Shown: piece by piece, positions 1 to 8,032 of the stretch
Numbering within the stretch: position 1 is the stretch's first letter
Layout: the number at the start of each line of letters is the position of its first letter
Assembly: GCA_013112585.1 (NCBI GenBank)
Contig: JABFGH010000018.1
Coordinates: 29,867 to 93,866, forward strand
Reading direction: 5' to 3'
Length of the DNA stretch: 64,000 nucleotides
DNA from: Ignavibacteriota bacterium
GTDB lineage: Bacteria; Bacteroidota; Ignavibacteria; Ignavibacteriales; Melioribacteraceae
Translations under genes and position numbers: made by a program
The notes under the pieces: generated by a model
Database searches by the model: none
Told to the model about the DNA's origin: nothing
Seen by the model: the letters and a program-made list of their open reading frames with translations, nothing else

Positions 1-105
1 TATTTTGACTATACAAGAACATTAAAAGAAGAAGAAGTAGATAAAGATTTTTGGAGTGCAATTGAAACTGTTAAAAAAACATTTAATGCTCAACTAAGGG
101 GATAA
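1..105 (+). CDS. pheT: Phenylalanyl-tRNA synthetase beta subunit, C-terminal end (partial)
   Basis: The reading frame open from base 1 encodes 34 residues and stops at TAA 103-105. The fragment contains RTLKEEEV and ends in NAQLRG, which fits the very C-terminus of the FDX-ACB (anticodon-binding-fold) domain of PheT, where a conserved RTL-x-D/E-EEV helix leads into a terminal A-x-LR. PheT forms the (alpha-beta)2 synthetase that charges tRNA-Phe. A ZapB-like gene, zapA, 6S RNA and rny follow, a neighbourhood that is familiar downstream of pheT in this phylum. Only the tail is present, so the call rests on a short match plus context. Confidence 0.75.
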   Translation, partial: YFDYTRTLKEEEVDKDFWSAIETVKKTFNAQLRG

Positions 106-106
106 A

Positions 107-421
107 TTGGCAGAAAACCTAAAATATGCTTTTTTTATGGATGAAATAGTTGCACTCGAAAAAGAAGTTCATATTTTTTTGCAGAAACATGAAATGCTTA
201 AAAAAGAGTATTCCGATTTAGAAAAGAAATTTGAAGAAAAAACTAAAGAAAACGAATTATTAAAATTAAAAAATAAGGAGTTAGACGAAAAGCTTAAAGA
301 TGTAGCTTTTCAGGGAACTAATTTATTTAACAGTGATTCTCTCGATACAGAGAACAAAGAAGAAATTAAACAGAAAATAAGTGAATTGATAAGCAAATTA
401 GATTATCACTTACGTTCTTAA
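107..421 (+). CDS. Small coiled-coil protein, ZapB-like division protein
   Basis: This is a 104-residue soluble protein, almost entirely helical. Residues ~10-68 form a charged Lys/Glu heptad coiled coil with no signal peptide or membrane segment. It starts at TTG one base after the pheT stop and lies 31 bases before zapA, so the three probably form one transcript. Small coiled-coil proteins directly upstream of zapA are usually cell-division partners of the ZapB type that link ZapA-FtsZ bundles. The sequence shows only size, coiled coil and position, so the division role is inferred. An ATG at 137 is an alternative start and would remove ten residues. Confidence 0.6.
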   Translation: MAENLKYAFFMDEIVALEKEVHIFLQKHEMLKKEYSDLEKKFEEKTKENELLKLKNKELDEKLKDVAFQGTNLFNSDSLDTENKEEIKQKISELISKLDYHLRS

Positions 422-452
422 CTTTATGTTTGTATGATGGATGTGACACACA

Positions 453-752
453 ATGAGTGAAAAGAAGAAGCTAAAAGTTACAATATTTAATAAAGAGTAT
501 TCATTATTAGTTGAAAATGAAGAAGTTGCTTCAGATTTAGCTAAATATGTTGATAAAGTAATGGATGATACACAGAAAGAGATACCTGATCAGGATTCAG
601 AAACATTGGCAATAATAGCAGCATTAAACATAGCGTACGATCTTTTTGTGGAAAAGAATAAGTTTAAAGAATTTAGTATTCAGGCTTCCGATAGAATAAA
701 GAAAATAAAGCTTCAAATAAATAACTCAGAATCTGTGCCCCACTCCTCATAA
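453..752 (+). CDS. zapA: Cell division protein ZapA
   Basis: This 99-residue protein has the ZapA layout. An N-terminal beta-rich head contains KVTIFNKEYSLL (residues ~8-19) and VASDLAKYVDKVM, and a helical tail contains DSETLAIIAALNIAYDLF, the conserved core helix of the family. ZapA binds FtsZ, forms tetramers and bundles protofilaments at mid-cell. The ATG has no clear Shine-Dalgarno sequence. The gene is immediately followed by a 6S RNA, the same zapA-ssrS adjacency seen in many distant bacteria, and then by rny. The length is normal for the family. Confidence 0.9.
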   Translation: MSEKKKLKVTIFNKEYSLLVENEEVASDLAKYVDKVMDDTQKEIPDQDSETLAIIAALNIAYDLFVEKNKFKEFSIQASDRIKKIKLQINNSESVPHSS

Positions 753-758
753 TTTTAC

Positions 759-951
759 CCGCTCCGTCAGTTCTAAATAATGAAGAACTAACAATATTTA
801 GAAGGGTTATTGACTCATGGCGTGTATTACAGGCCTCAATACCGTTTACGGTACTGCAAAATTTTTGCAGCAGTGGAAGTAAAAAGCGTCAGGCAGTTTC
901 CCACATTGTCTAAGATCAAGAGTTCTTCTTAGATGAGACTGACGGAAGCGG
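759..951 (+). ncRNA. ssrS: 6S RNA (SsrS)
   Basis: The ~190-base spacer between zapA and rny folds end to end into one long interrupted hairpin. CCGCTCCGTCAGT (759-771) pairs with ACTGACGGAAGCGG (938-951) with a single bulge, AAGAACT (783-789) pairs with AGTTCTT (921-927), and a terminal stem around TGCAAAATTTTTGCA (854-868) closes the apex. Length, the closing stem, a large central unpaired region and the position directly after zapA are the hallmarks of 6S RNA, which binds housekeeping RNA polymerase as a promoter mimic. A covariance-model search would settle it. The RNA ends are approximate. Confidence 0.78.
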
Positions 952-986
952 TTTATATACATTGATTATTGGAGGAATTTTTGGAA

Positions 987-2546
987 ATGGAAATGATTTA
1001 TTTATTAGCAATTGCTGTCGCCTCTTCAATTATAATGTTTGTTTTAGGCTGGGTTGTAAATTCGCGCATTGGTAAAAATACAATTGGTAATGCAAAAGAA
1101 CGTGCCCAAAATATTGTTGAAGATGCTGAAAAAGAAGCAAAGAATATTAAACGCGAAAAACTTATTGAAGTAAAAGATGAGTGGTTCAAAAAGAAACAAG
1201 AATTTGATGTTGAAACAAATAAGAGGAATCAAAGACTTCAGCATTATGAAAAACAAGTTAAAACAAAAGAAGAAAATTTAGAAAAAAAATTGGAACTGCT
1301 TACCGGCAGGGAAAAAGAAGCAAAAAGACTTGAACAAGATTTACAAAGTAAACACGAAAAACTTAGCAATAAAACTACAGAACTTGAAAGATTAATTGCT
1401 GAACAAAATATTAGATTAGAAAAAACAGCAGCCTTAACTGCAGATGAAGCAAAAAAAATGCTCATGGAAAACATGCTCGATAAGGCAAAGTCCGATGCAT
1501 CGCAGGCAGTAAAAGAAATTAGAGATGCAGCTAAAGTTGAAGCTAAAAAAGAATCCCAAAAAATTATTATTCAAGCAATTCAAAGAACTGCCGTAGATCA
1601 TTCCGTTGAATCAACAGTTTCCGTTGTTCAAATTCAAAGTGATGAAATGAAGGGCAGAATTATTGGTCGCGAAGGGAGAAACATTAGAGCCTTTGAAGCC
1701 GCTACCGGAGTTGATGTAATAGTTGACGATACACCGGAAGCTGTTATTCTTTCCGCATTCGATCAATTTAGAAGAGAAGTTGCGAGATTGGCTTTGGAAA
1801 GATTAATTGCCGACGGCAGAATTCACCCAGCAAGAATTGAAGAAGTTGTAGAAAAAGTTAGAACCGAACTTGAAGAAGAAATTATGCAGGAAGGGGAAAA
1901 CACTTTAATTAAGCTGGGCTTGCACGGTGTTAAACCTGAATTAGTAAAACACATTGGTAAGATGAGGTACCGTTCCAGCTATGGTCAAAACTTGCTGCAG
2001 CACAGTATTGAAGTTGCAATGCTTACCAGCTTTATGGCTACTGAGTTTGGATTTGATCCTATCCTCGCTAAAAAATCGGGCTTGATGCACGACATCGGAA
2101 AAGTTGTTGAAGGCACAGATGGACCGCATGCACTAATCGGTTACGATTTAGCAAAGAGATATAAAGAACATCCAATTGTTGTAAATGCAATCGGAAGTCA
2201 CCACGAAGATATTGAAATGGAACACCCGATCTCGGCATTAGTTCAAGCGGCAGATGCTGTTAGCGGTGCGAGACCCGGCGCAAGAAGGGAACCCCTTGAA
2301 AGCTATGTTAAACGCTTAGAAAATTTAGAAACCCTCGCTAAATCTTTTGAAGGTGTTGCTAAAACTTACGCTATTCAGGCAGGAAGAGAAGTTAGAGTTG
2401 TTGTTGAACCCGATAAGGTGGATGATGTTTTTTCAGACCAGCTCGCTTTTGATATTGCACAGAAAATTCAAGAGGAAATGGAATACCCGGGACAAATTAA
2501 AGTAACGGTTATTCGTGAAGTTAGAAAAATTTCATACGCTAAATAA
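987..2546 (+). CDS. rny: Ribonuclease Y
   Basis: This is the membrane-anchored endoribonuclease that initiates mRNA decay. It has an N-terminal transmembrane helix (IYLLAIAVASSIIMFVLGWV), a long Lys/Glu coiled coil (residues ~30-190), and a KH RNA-binding domain with GRIIGREGRNIRAFE and GVDVIVDDTPE. The HD phosphohydrolase domain has LLQHSIEVA and GLMHDIGKV, providing the metal-binding H...HD, and a later GSHHEDIE. The length (~520) is normal. The longest frame opens at TTG 969, but GGAGG at 971-975 looks like its ribosome site, so the start is more likely ATG 987, with TTG 981 or ATG 993 possible. A terminator follows. Confidence 0.95.
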   Translation: MEMIYLLAIAVASSIIMFVLGWVVNSRIGKNTIGNAKERAQNIVEDAEKEAKNIKREKLIEVKDEWFKKKQEFDVETNKRNQRLQHYEKQVKTKEENLEKKLELLTGREKEAKRLEQDLQSKHEKLSNKTTELERLIAEQNIRLEKTAALTADEAKKMLMENMLDKAKSDASQAVKEIRDAAKVEAKKESQKIIIQAIQRTAVDHSVESTVSVVQIQSDEMKGRIIGREGRNIRAFEAATGVDVIVDDTPEAVILSAFDQFRREVARLALERLIADGRIHPARIEEVVEKVRTELEEEIMQEGENTLIKLGLHGVKPELVKHIGKMRYRSSYGQNLLQHSIEVAMLTSFMATEFGFDPILAKKSGLMHDIGKVVEGTDGPHALIGYDLAKRYKEHPIVVNAIGSHHEDIEMEHPISALVQAADAVSGARPGARREPLESYVKRLENLETLAKSFEGVAKTYAIQAGREVRVVVEPDKVDDVFSDQLAFDIAQKIQEEMEYPGQIKVTVIREVRKISYAK

Positions 2547-2568
2547 ATTTATGGTTGATGTTAAATTT

Positions 2569-2600
2569 AAACCCGATCAGTTCTCTGTTCGGGTTTTTCT
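2569..2600 (+). terminator. Rho-independent terminator after rny
   Basis: A perfect 8-bp stem, AAACCCGA (2569-2576) with TCGGGTTT (2589-2596), has a 12-base loop and runs into TTTCT. It sits 22 bases after the rny stop and just before coaE, so coaE probably has its own promoter or relies on read-through. Confidence 0.7.
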
Positions 2601-2624
2601 ATTTTAACCAAGCAAGAGGAATAC

Positions 2625-3230
2625 ATGAAAAAAATTAAAGTAGGTATTACAGGCGGGATAGGCACCGGTAAAACTACAGCGGCAAATTTGTTTAAGGAAA
2701 AAGGATACCAAGTTTTTTCTGCAGATGATATTGCAAAAGAAATTATGGTTTCGGATGAAAGTGTAATAGAAAAAATTAAGACAGAGTTTGGTGAAGAATC
2801 ATTTCAAGATGGTGAACTGAATAAAAAGTATCTTGCCGAAAATGTTTTTTCTGATGAAGCGAAAATTTTGCTGATAAATTCAATAGTACATCCGCCTACT
2901 CTTGAAAAGATTGAAACCGGAATGAATGAAGCATTGATGAAGGAGGACATTGTTTTTGCCGAATCAGCATTAATCTTTGAAGCAGAATTTGAAACAATGT
3001 TCGATTATATAATTCTTGTTACTTCCACTGATGAAAATAAAATTGAACGGGTGATGAAGAGTAGAAAAATATCGCGCGAAGAAGTTATTAAAAGAATTAA
3101 TAACCAGATGCCCGATGATGAAAAACGAAAGGGAAGCGATTTTGTAATTGAAAATAATTCTACTCTTGAAGATCTGAAATCGAAAGCTGAATTTATTCTA
3201 TCACTAATTGAAAATATGGTTGGAGTATAA
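2625..3230 (+). CDS. coaE: Dephospho-CoA kinase
   Basis: This enzyme phosphorylates the 3'-hydroxyl of dephospho-CoA with ATP, the last step of coenzyme A synthesis in the cytoplasm. The protein (201 residues, normal for the family) opens with the P-loop GITGGIGTGKTT (residues 8-19), followed by YQVFSADDIAKE, the substrate-binding DAD-like region. Later come IVHPPTLEKIE, the family's HP motif, and a typical LID segment with RKISREEVIKRINNQ. The ATG start follows AAGAGGAAT. The gene stands alone between two terminators. Confidence 0.95.
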   Translation: MKKIKVGITGGIGTGKTTAANLFKEKGYQVFSADDIAKEIMVSDESVIEKIKTEFGEESFQDGELNKKYLAENVFSDEAKILLINSIVHPPTLEKIETGMNEALMKEDIVFAESALIFEAEFETMFDYIILVTSTDENKIERVMKSRKISREEVIKRINNQMPDDEKRKGSDFVIENNSTLEDLKSKAEFILSLIENMVGV

Positions 3231-3272
3231 AATAATTAAAATCTTTTTTTAATCTATATAGAGAACAATAAT

Positions 3273-3364
3273 TGTCATTGCGAATTCCGATGTTATTTAT
3301 CGGGATGAAGCAATCTCTGGTTTGAGATTACTTCGTCGTGAAAATCGTACTCCTCGTAATGACA
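3273..3364. repeat. REP-like dispersed element, copy A
   Basis: The element is bounded by inverted ends TGTCATT (3273-3279) and AATGACA (3358-3364) and contains ATCGGGATGAAGCAATCTC followed by an imperfect inverted partner (GAGATTACTTCGTCGTGA). A close relative lies at 48006-48125 in the opposite orientation; aligned that way the first ~45 bases are nearly identical. It has no coding capacity and lies between coaE and proline dehydrogenase. The GTCATTGCGA...GCAATCTC pattern is typical of dispersed palindromic repeats in related genomes. Confidence 0.7.
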
Positions 3365-3389
3365 CAGGAGGTTATGCAAGCTTATTCCA

Positions 3390-3424
3390 AAAGCCCAACT
3401 TCTCAAAGAAGTTGGGCTTTTTTC
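3390..3424 (+). terminator. Strong hairpin terminator
   Basis: A perfect 14-bp stem, AAAGCCCAACTTCT (3390-3403) with AGAAGTTGGGCTTT (3407-3420), has a 3-base loop and is followed by TTTTCC. It ends the coaE unit. A hairpin with the same AAGCCCAACTT core is at 56523-56555. Confidence 0.8.
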
Positions 3425-3514
3425 CTTTAATTAAATGATTTAAAAGACAATAAGGTCTTCACTTGACTATTCAATTGCGAAAACATAATTTTACTTATAA
3501 TAATTTTGAGGTTA

Positions 3515-4420
3515 ATGTTGAAAGCTATTAATAATGCTATAGTCGGCTTCGTAAGAATCCTGCCTAAATCAATAGTTAAAATATTTGCAAAAAAATATGT
3601 TGCCGGAGAAAATTTAGAAGAAGCAATTAATGTTGTAAAAGTTCTAAATGCAAAAGGAATAATTGCAACAATGGACGTACTCGGTGAATCAATTCAAAAT
3701 AAGGAAGAAGCGATTACCGCTAAAGATGAATACCTTGAACTGCTTGATGCTATTGAAGATCATAAACTAAATTCAAATGTTTCGATAAAGCCTACCCAGC
3801 TTGGTCTCGGCATAGATACTGAATTCTGCTATAATCTTGTCGATGAAATTTTAACAAAAGCAAAACAGCTTAATAACTTTGTTCGTATCGATATGGAAGA
3901 CTCACCCTACACGGATAAAACGATTGAGCTGTTTTTACAACTTAGAGAAAAACATGAAAATGTTGGAATTGTATTGCAGTCATACCTACGGCGTACCTTG
4001 GATGATGTAAAAATGCTGAACAAAAAAGGGGGGCATTACCGGCTGTGTAAAGGCATTTATGTTGAACCGGAGGAAATTGCATTTAAAGGAAAGCAGGAAG
4101 TAAGAGATAATTTTATGGCATCATTAAAGTTAATGTTTGAAGATGGAAACTATGTTGGCATTGCTACGCATGATAAATATTTGATCGATGAATCATACAA
4201 GCTGATAGAAGAGATGAAAATACCTAACGAAAAATTTGAGTTCCAAATGCTGTATGGTGTTACCGAGCATTTAAGGGATAGAATTAATAAGGATGGCTAC
4301 AAGATAAGGGTTTACATTCCTTTCGGTGAGCACTGGTATGCTTATTCTATTCGCCGACTTCAGGAAAATCCCGCGATGGCTTGGCATATAACTAAAAGTA
4401 TTTTCTCATTCAGAAAATGA
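3515..4420 (+). CDS. Proline dehydrogenase (monofunctional)
   Basis: This FAD enzyme oxidises L-proline to pyrroline-5-carboxylate and passes electrons to the quinone pool. The ~300-residue protein matches the short, PutA-independent form. It has SNVSIKPTQLGLG (barrel strand with substrate Lys), FVRIDMEDSPYTD, VGIVLQSYLRRTLDD and GGHYRLCKGIYVEP. Later come ATHDKYLI and EFQMLYGV, and the family C-terminal Y-x-R-R signature appears as WYAYSIRRLQENP. The longest frame begins at TTG 3506, but GAGG (3508-3511) is the likely ribosome site, so ATG 3515 or TTG 3518 is preferred. It overlaps tsaD by four bases (ATGA). No P5C dehydrogenase is nearby. Confidence 0.93.
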   Translation: MLKAINNAIVGFVRILPKSIVKIFAKKYVAGENLEEAINVVKVLNAKGIIATMDVLGESIQNKEEAITAKDEYLELLDAIEDHKLNSNVSIKPTQLGLGIDTEFCYNLVDEILTKAKQLNNFVRIDMEDSPYTDKTIELFLQLREKHENVGIVLQSYLRRTLDDVKMLNKKGGHYRLCKGIYVEPEEIAFKGKQEVRDNFMASLKLMFEDGNYVGIATHDKYLIDESYKLIEEMKIPNEKFEFQMLYGVTEHLRDRINKDGYKIRVYIPFGEHWYAYSIRRLQENPAMAWHITKSIFSFRK

Positions 4421-5439
4421 ACACACTCGGAATAGAAACGTCCTGCGATGAAACTTCAATAGCAATTATTTCAGATGGTGAATTGAGGGCAAACTTAATA
4501 TCATCACAAGATTTTCATGCAAAGTACGGAGGCGTTGTACCTGAACTTTCGAGCAGAGCTCACTTGCAGATTATTCAGCCGCTGCTAAGACAGGCATTAG
4601 ATAAATCCAAAATTAAACTTGAAGAAATTGATTTGATCTGTTCAACCGCGGGACCCGGATTAATTGGCGCCTTGCTTGTTGGGCTTAGTTTCGGTAAAAG
4701 TTTATCCTATTCACTCAACAAACCTTTCGTTCCGGTTAATCACATTGAAGGTCATATTTATTCGGGATTTTTAATGAATGAAAAACCGGAATACCCTTAC
4801 CTCTGTTTAGTTGTATCCGGCGGGCATACATTATTGCTGATAGTAAAAAGTGAAACTGAAATTATTAAGCTCGGCTCTACGATTGATGATGCTGTGGGTG
4901 AGGCGTTTGATAAAGTTGCAAAGATGATGGGACTCCCATATCCCGGCGGACCAAGCATTCAATCAGCGGCTGAAAAAGGAAATGATGAGAGTATCAAATT
5001 TCCAATTGCACGATTAAAAACTGAGTTTGATTTTTCATTCAGCGGATTAAAAACTTCTGTGCTCAGGTATCTTCAAAAGAATTACGGAATGGAATTAAAA
5101 ATTAAGGAAGCTGACATCCCAAATATTGCAGCATCATTCCAGAAGACTGTTGTAGAATCGTTGAAAAAAAATGTTGAAAAGGCATTAGACAAGTATGAAG
5201 TCAAAACACTTTCGTTAGTCGGCGGAGTTGCCGCGAATAAAGCAATTAGAAATATGTTTGATCAAACCGCGAAAAAGTACAATAAAAAAATCGTGATACC
5301 CGATAACGAATTTTGCGGTGATAACGCGGCGATGATAGCTGCAAGGGGAGAAATGCTGCATAATGCCGGAATGAAATTTTCTTTAGAGAGCAATGCGTTT
5401 GCTAGATTAAAGGTGGATCATTTTACGGAAATACTTTAA
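4417..5439 (+). CDS. tsaD: tRNA N6-adenosine threonylcarbamoyltransferase TsaD
   Basis: TsaD transfers the threonylcarbamoyl group onto A37 of ANN-decoding tRNAs, working with TsaB and TsaE. The 340-residue protein starts GIETSCDETS and carries the metal-binding HIEGH (in VNHIEGHIYSG). It also has the ASKHA-fold glycine motifs LVVSGGHT and LVGGVAANKAIR, plus PDNEFCGDNAAMIA near the C-terminus. All catalytic motifs and the length are normal. Its ATG overlaps the proline dehydrogenase stop, so the two are translationally coupled. Confidence 0.97.
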   Translation: MNTLGIETSCDETSIAIISDGELRANLISSQDFHAKYGGVVPELSSRAHLQIIQPLLRQALDKSKIKLEEIDLICSTAGPGLIGALLVGLSFGKSLSYSLNKPFVPVNHIEGHIYSGFLMNEKPEYPYLCLVVSGGHTLLLIVKSETEIIKLGSTIDDAVGEAFDKVAKMMGLPYPGGPSIQSAAEKGNDESIKFPIARLKTEFDFSFSGLKTSVLRYLQKNYGMELKIKEADIPNIAASFQKTVVESLKKNVEKALDKYEVKTLSLVGGVAANKAIRNMFDQTAKKYNKKIVIPDNEFCGDNAAMIAARGEMLHNAGMKFSLESNAFARLKVDHFTEIL

Positions 5440-5579
5440 TTTCTTGAATCATTAACATAATGGTCAATTAATTATGAATTGCTCTTGGAAGAAAAATAAA
5501 TTACATTTTTAGAAAAGAAGGCACGTAATTTATAAATAGGCGAAGGCAGAAATTGTTCTTAAATAAAAATGGGGTAAAT

Positions 5580-6329
5580 ATGAATATCATTAAATATTGT
5601 ATGTTTCTTCTGATATTTTATTCATGTCAGAATAATTTAGAAGTTGAACCATTAAAATATTCTCAAGATGATTTAGTCCCGCTAAATGATTCCACCAAAG
5701 AACTCTACTATTACGATGCAGCAATGATTGAATTATTTAATGTTATGAGTGACTCAATCACCAGGTATGAAGTTGTAAAACTTGATGCTGAGAAAATTAA
5801 TTTATACTACAACGATTTAGTCTATATCTATAACAATAGCTATAGATTAGGTAATACTTTCTTTGAGAATATTCAAAAGATTCATTCTTATGGGCATCGC
5901 ACTCTTTATTCAATTCACGTTGCTGTTGATACCAATAAAACTTGGGCTTTTAACTGGTTAAATGGAATATCGCAAACCGGAGTTTCCAGTGTCGATTCGT
6001 TAATTGAAAATTATAAACTTGAACCGATCCATATTTTCACATCCCAAAATACAATCTGGTACCAGTTATTATCAAAAGACCCGATAAATTATTTTGCCTT
6101 AGTTGAAAAATTCAAGACGACCACAGAGTTTTTGCATATCGATCCTAATGTGATGATAGGTGGAGGAAGTGTAATATCACTCGAAAAACAAAATGATAGA
6201 AAATATTATACTTATAGCTACGGTTGGGGTGACTGTCCTTCGGGATGTTTGAATTATCACTACTGGAAAATTTTTCTAAAAGGTACAAATATTAATTTGA
6301 TTGATGAATGGGGAGATCCACTATTATAA
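5580..6329 (+). CDS. Uncharacterised lipoprotein
   Basis: From ATG 5580 (preceded by GGGG) the protein starts MNIIKYCMFLLIFYSC, a lipoprotein signal peptide with Cys at about residue 16, and is ~249 residues long. The longer frame from TTG 5553 adds nine unlikely residues before this signal. The mature part is mixed alpha/beta, acidic and aromatic, with a C-terminal W-G-D-C-P-S-G-C-L-N-Y motif whose two cysteines might form a disulphide. I do not recognise the family. The gene ends just before the first copy of a ~250-bp duplicated segment. Confidence 0.75.
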   Translation: MNIIKYCMFLLIFYSCQNNLEVEPLKYSQDDLVPLNDSTKELYYYDAAMIELFNVMSDSITRYEVVKLDAEKINLYYNDLVYIYNNSYRLGNTFFENIQKIHSYGHRTLYSIHVAVDTNKTWAFNWLNGISQTGVSSVDSLIENYKLEPIHIFTSQNTIWYQLLSKDPINYFALVEKFKTTTEFLHIDPNVMIGGGSVISLEKQNDRKYYTYSYGWGDCPSGCLNYHYWKIFLKGTNINLIDEWGDPLL

Positions 6330-6369
6330 ATTTAGATTGCAGCACTCCAAGTAAATCACCTTATATTCC

Positions 6370-6619
6370 TTTCAATTTCTTTGTGACTTCGAGTCTTTGT
6401 GGCGAAAGGAAAAAAATTATGCCGCTAAGGCACAAAGGCACTAAGTTTCACCTGGCAATATTTATTGAACTCCAATTATTTCTTAACATGAGTTAATAAT
6501 TTAAGAAATACAATTCTCCTTTCGTTGGCATCACAACTGTCCAAACAATTACATCCTTTAATAAGTGAAAAATTTTCTATAATTTGAGTCGCTTTTATTC
6601 ACCAAAAATAATTATTGAT
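6370..6619 (+). repeat. Direct repeat copy 1 (upstream of T9SS gene)
   Basis: This segment is duplicated at 7792-8032 with very high identity over its whole length, the main difference being a ~9-base gap near 6488-6500. It contains an internal hairpin built on CTTTGTGACTTCGAGTC and CACAAAGGCACTAAG, then non-coding AT-rich sequence ending ACCAAAAATAATTATTGAT. In the second copy the last bases run straight into the mltG start codon. The rest of the 6330-6865 spacer (6620-6865) holds no gene I can support, only AT-rich DNA likely to carry the promoter of the next gene. Confidence 0.9.
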
Positions 6620-6865
6620 TGCCTTATAATAAACTTTTTCAGCATTGGATTAAATTTAACCTACTATTTATTTCCTACAATTCTACTAATTCAATTTTAA
6701 CGCTTTGATCCTACATGAAGTTTAACACCAGTTTTTAATACCTAAGCATCTTGATATTTAAATAATATTTTCTTACAATTGAAAAGAGGTTTAGTTAAGC
6801 GTATTGGAATTTATCAGGAGCATTATAATTTTATAAGTTTTCTGAACTACTAGCAGGATTACTTT

Positions 6866-7747
6866 ATGAAATCCAAGATTATTTATTTTTTTTTATTATT
6901 ATCATTCCAGTTCCTACAAGCACAAACGCCAAATCCACTCGATTTCTTTCCATCAGCGATTGGCAATTATTGGGAGTATACTACGAACTACGGCGATAGG
7001 TTTAGAACTTTTGTAAAAGACTCAATCGCAGAAGATGGGAGTAAATATATTTTCCTTGCTGAGGGTGTAGAACCTTGGTTTAAAATTGATTCAAATCTTT
7101 GTGTTTATGTAGTACCATTTGGTATTAATTTTGAGTGGAAATTATATGATCTAAACGCAGATAGTGCTGATACTTGGATGGTTAGACCAGAAACAGCAAA
7201 TTCTTTGAGGAGAGAGGCAAAGGTTAATGCAATTTATGATAGTTTTGTATTTGGTAGAATAAGGAGCGTAAGAGAAATTGATTACTGGGATTTGCAAATG
7301 GGTGATACGGTTATTAATCAATTTTCTTGGCCTATTGAAACAGAATTTCTTGTTGAAGGAATTGGTGAATACCAAACTTGGTCTGCTGAAAGTGGGCCTA
7401 CAAGAATTTTAAGAGGATGTATAATTGATGGTGATACGCTTGGGAATATTACGACTGATTTGATGGATGATGGATTTTTAAAATTAGATTTTGAATTAGT
7501 ACAAAACTATCCAAACCCTTTTAATCCATCAACAACAATTGAGTTTAATTTACTGAAAGACGAAGAAATTAATTTGACGATTTACGATATGCTTGGACGG
7601 AAAGTTGCTATTCTACATAAAGGTTATCTGAGGGCTGGGGATCATAGAGTGCAATGGAATGCTGAAGGATTTGCAAGTGGGCTATATATATGCCGATTAC
7701 AAGCTGGTGAGTTTACAAGATCGATTAAAATGTTGTTTGCCAAATAA
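6866..7747 (+). CDS. Secreted protein with type IX secretion sorting tail
   Basis: The 293-residue protein has an N-terminal signal peptide (KIIYFFLLLSFQFLQAQ, cleavage after AQ near residue 20). A ~180-residue central region rich in Trp/Tyr has the YWEYTTNYGDRFRT style seen in other uncharacterised exported proteins of this group. A C-terminal ~80-residue type IX sorting domain starts at NYPNPFNPSTTIEFNL and ends with GLYICRLQAGEFTRSIKMLFAK. The tail directs export through the T9SS and anchoring at the outer surface. The function of the central region is unknown. The whole gene lies between two direct repeats, as if it were a movable or duplicated cassette. Confidence 0.85.
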   Translation: MKSKIIYFFLLLSFQFLQAQTPNPLDFFPSAIGNYWEYTTNYGDRFRTFVKDSIAEDGSKYIFLAEGVEPWFKIDSNLCVYVVPFGINFEWKLYDLNADSADTWMVRPETANSLRREAKVNAIYDSFVFGRIRSVREIDYWDLQMGDTVINQFSWPIETEFLVEGIGEYQTWSAESGPTRILRGCIIDGDTLGNITTDLMDDGFLKLDFELVQNYPNPFNPSTTIEFNLLKDEEINLTIYDMLGRKVAILHKGYLRAGDHRVQWNAEGFASGLYICRLQAGEFTRSIKMLFAK

Positions 7748-7791
7748 GCATAGATTTAATTGGATTCCCATAAATAATTCGTGTACACTCA

Positions 7792-8032
7792 TTTCAATTT
7801 CTTTGTGACTTCGAGTCTTAGTGGCGATGGGAAAAGATTTTGCCTCTAAGTCACAAAGGCACTAAGTTTCACCCGGCAATATTTATTTAACTCCAATTAA
7901 TGCTTAACATAATTTAAGAAATACAATTCTCCTTTCGTTGGCATCATCACTGTCCAAACAATTACATCCTTTAATAAGTGAAAAATTTTCTATAATTTGA
8001 ATCGCTTTTATTCACCAAAAATAATTATTGAT
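7792..8032 (+). repeat. Direct repeat copy 2 (leader of mltG)
   Basis: This is the second copy of the 6370-6619 segment, differing by scattered substitutions and a 9-base deletion. It occupies essentially all of the spacer before mltG and its last bases are part of the mltG ATG (8031-8033), so this copy probably holds the native mltG leader. Copy 1 is then a duplicate left upstream of the inserted T9SS gene, or vice versa. Confidence 0.9.

Noticed and set aside
969..986. TTG 969 as the rny start
   Set aside because: Its first codons contain the GGAGG that looks like the ribosome site, so a later start (981-993) is more plausible.
6308..6496. 62-codon plus-strand frame after the 5580 lipoprotein
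   Set aside because: It covers the end of the lipoprotein and the duplicated non-coding segment, including its hairpin. The second copy of the repeat does not preserve the frame.
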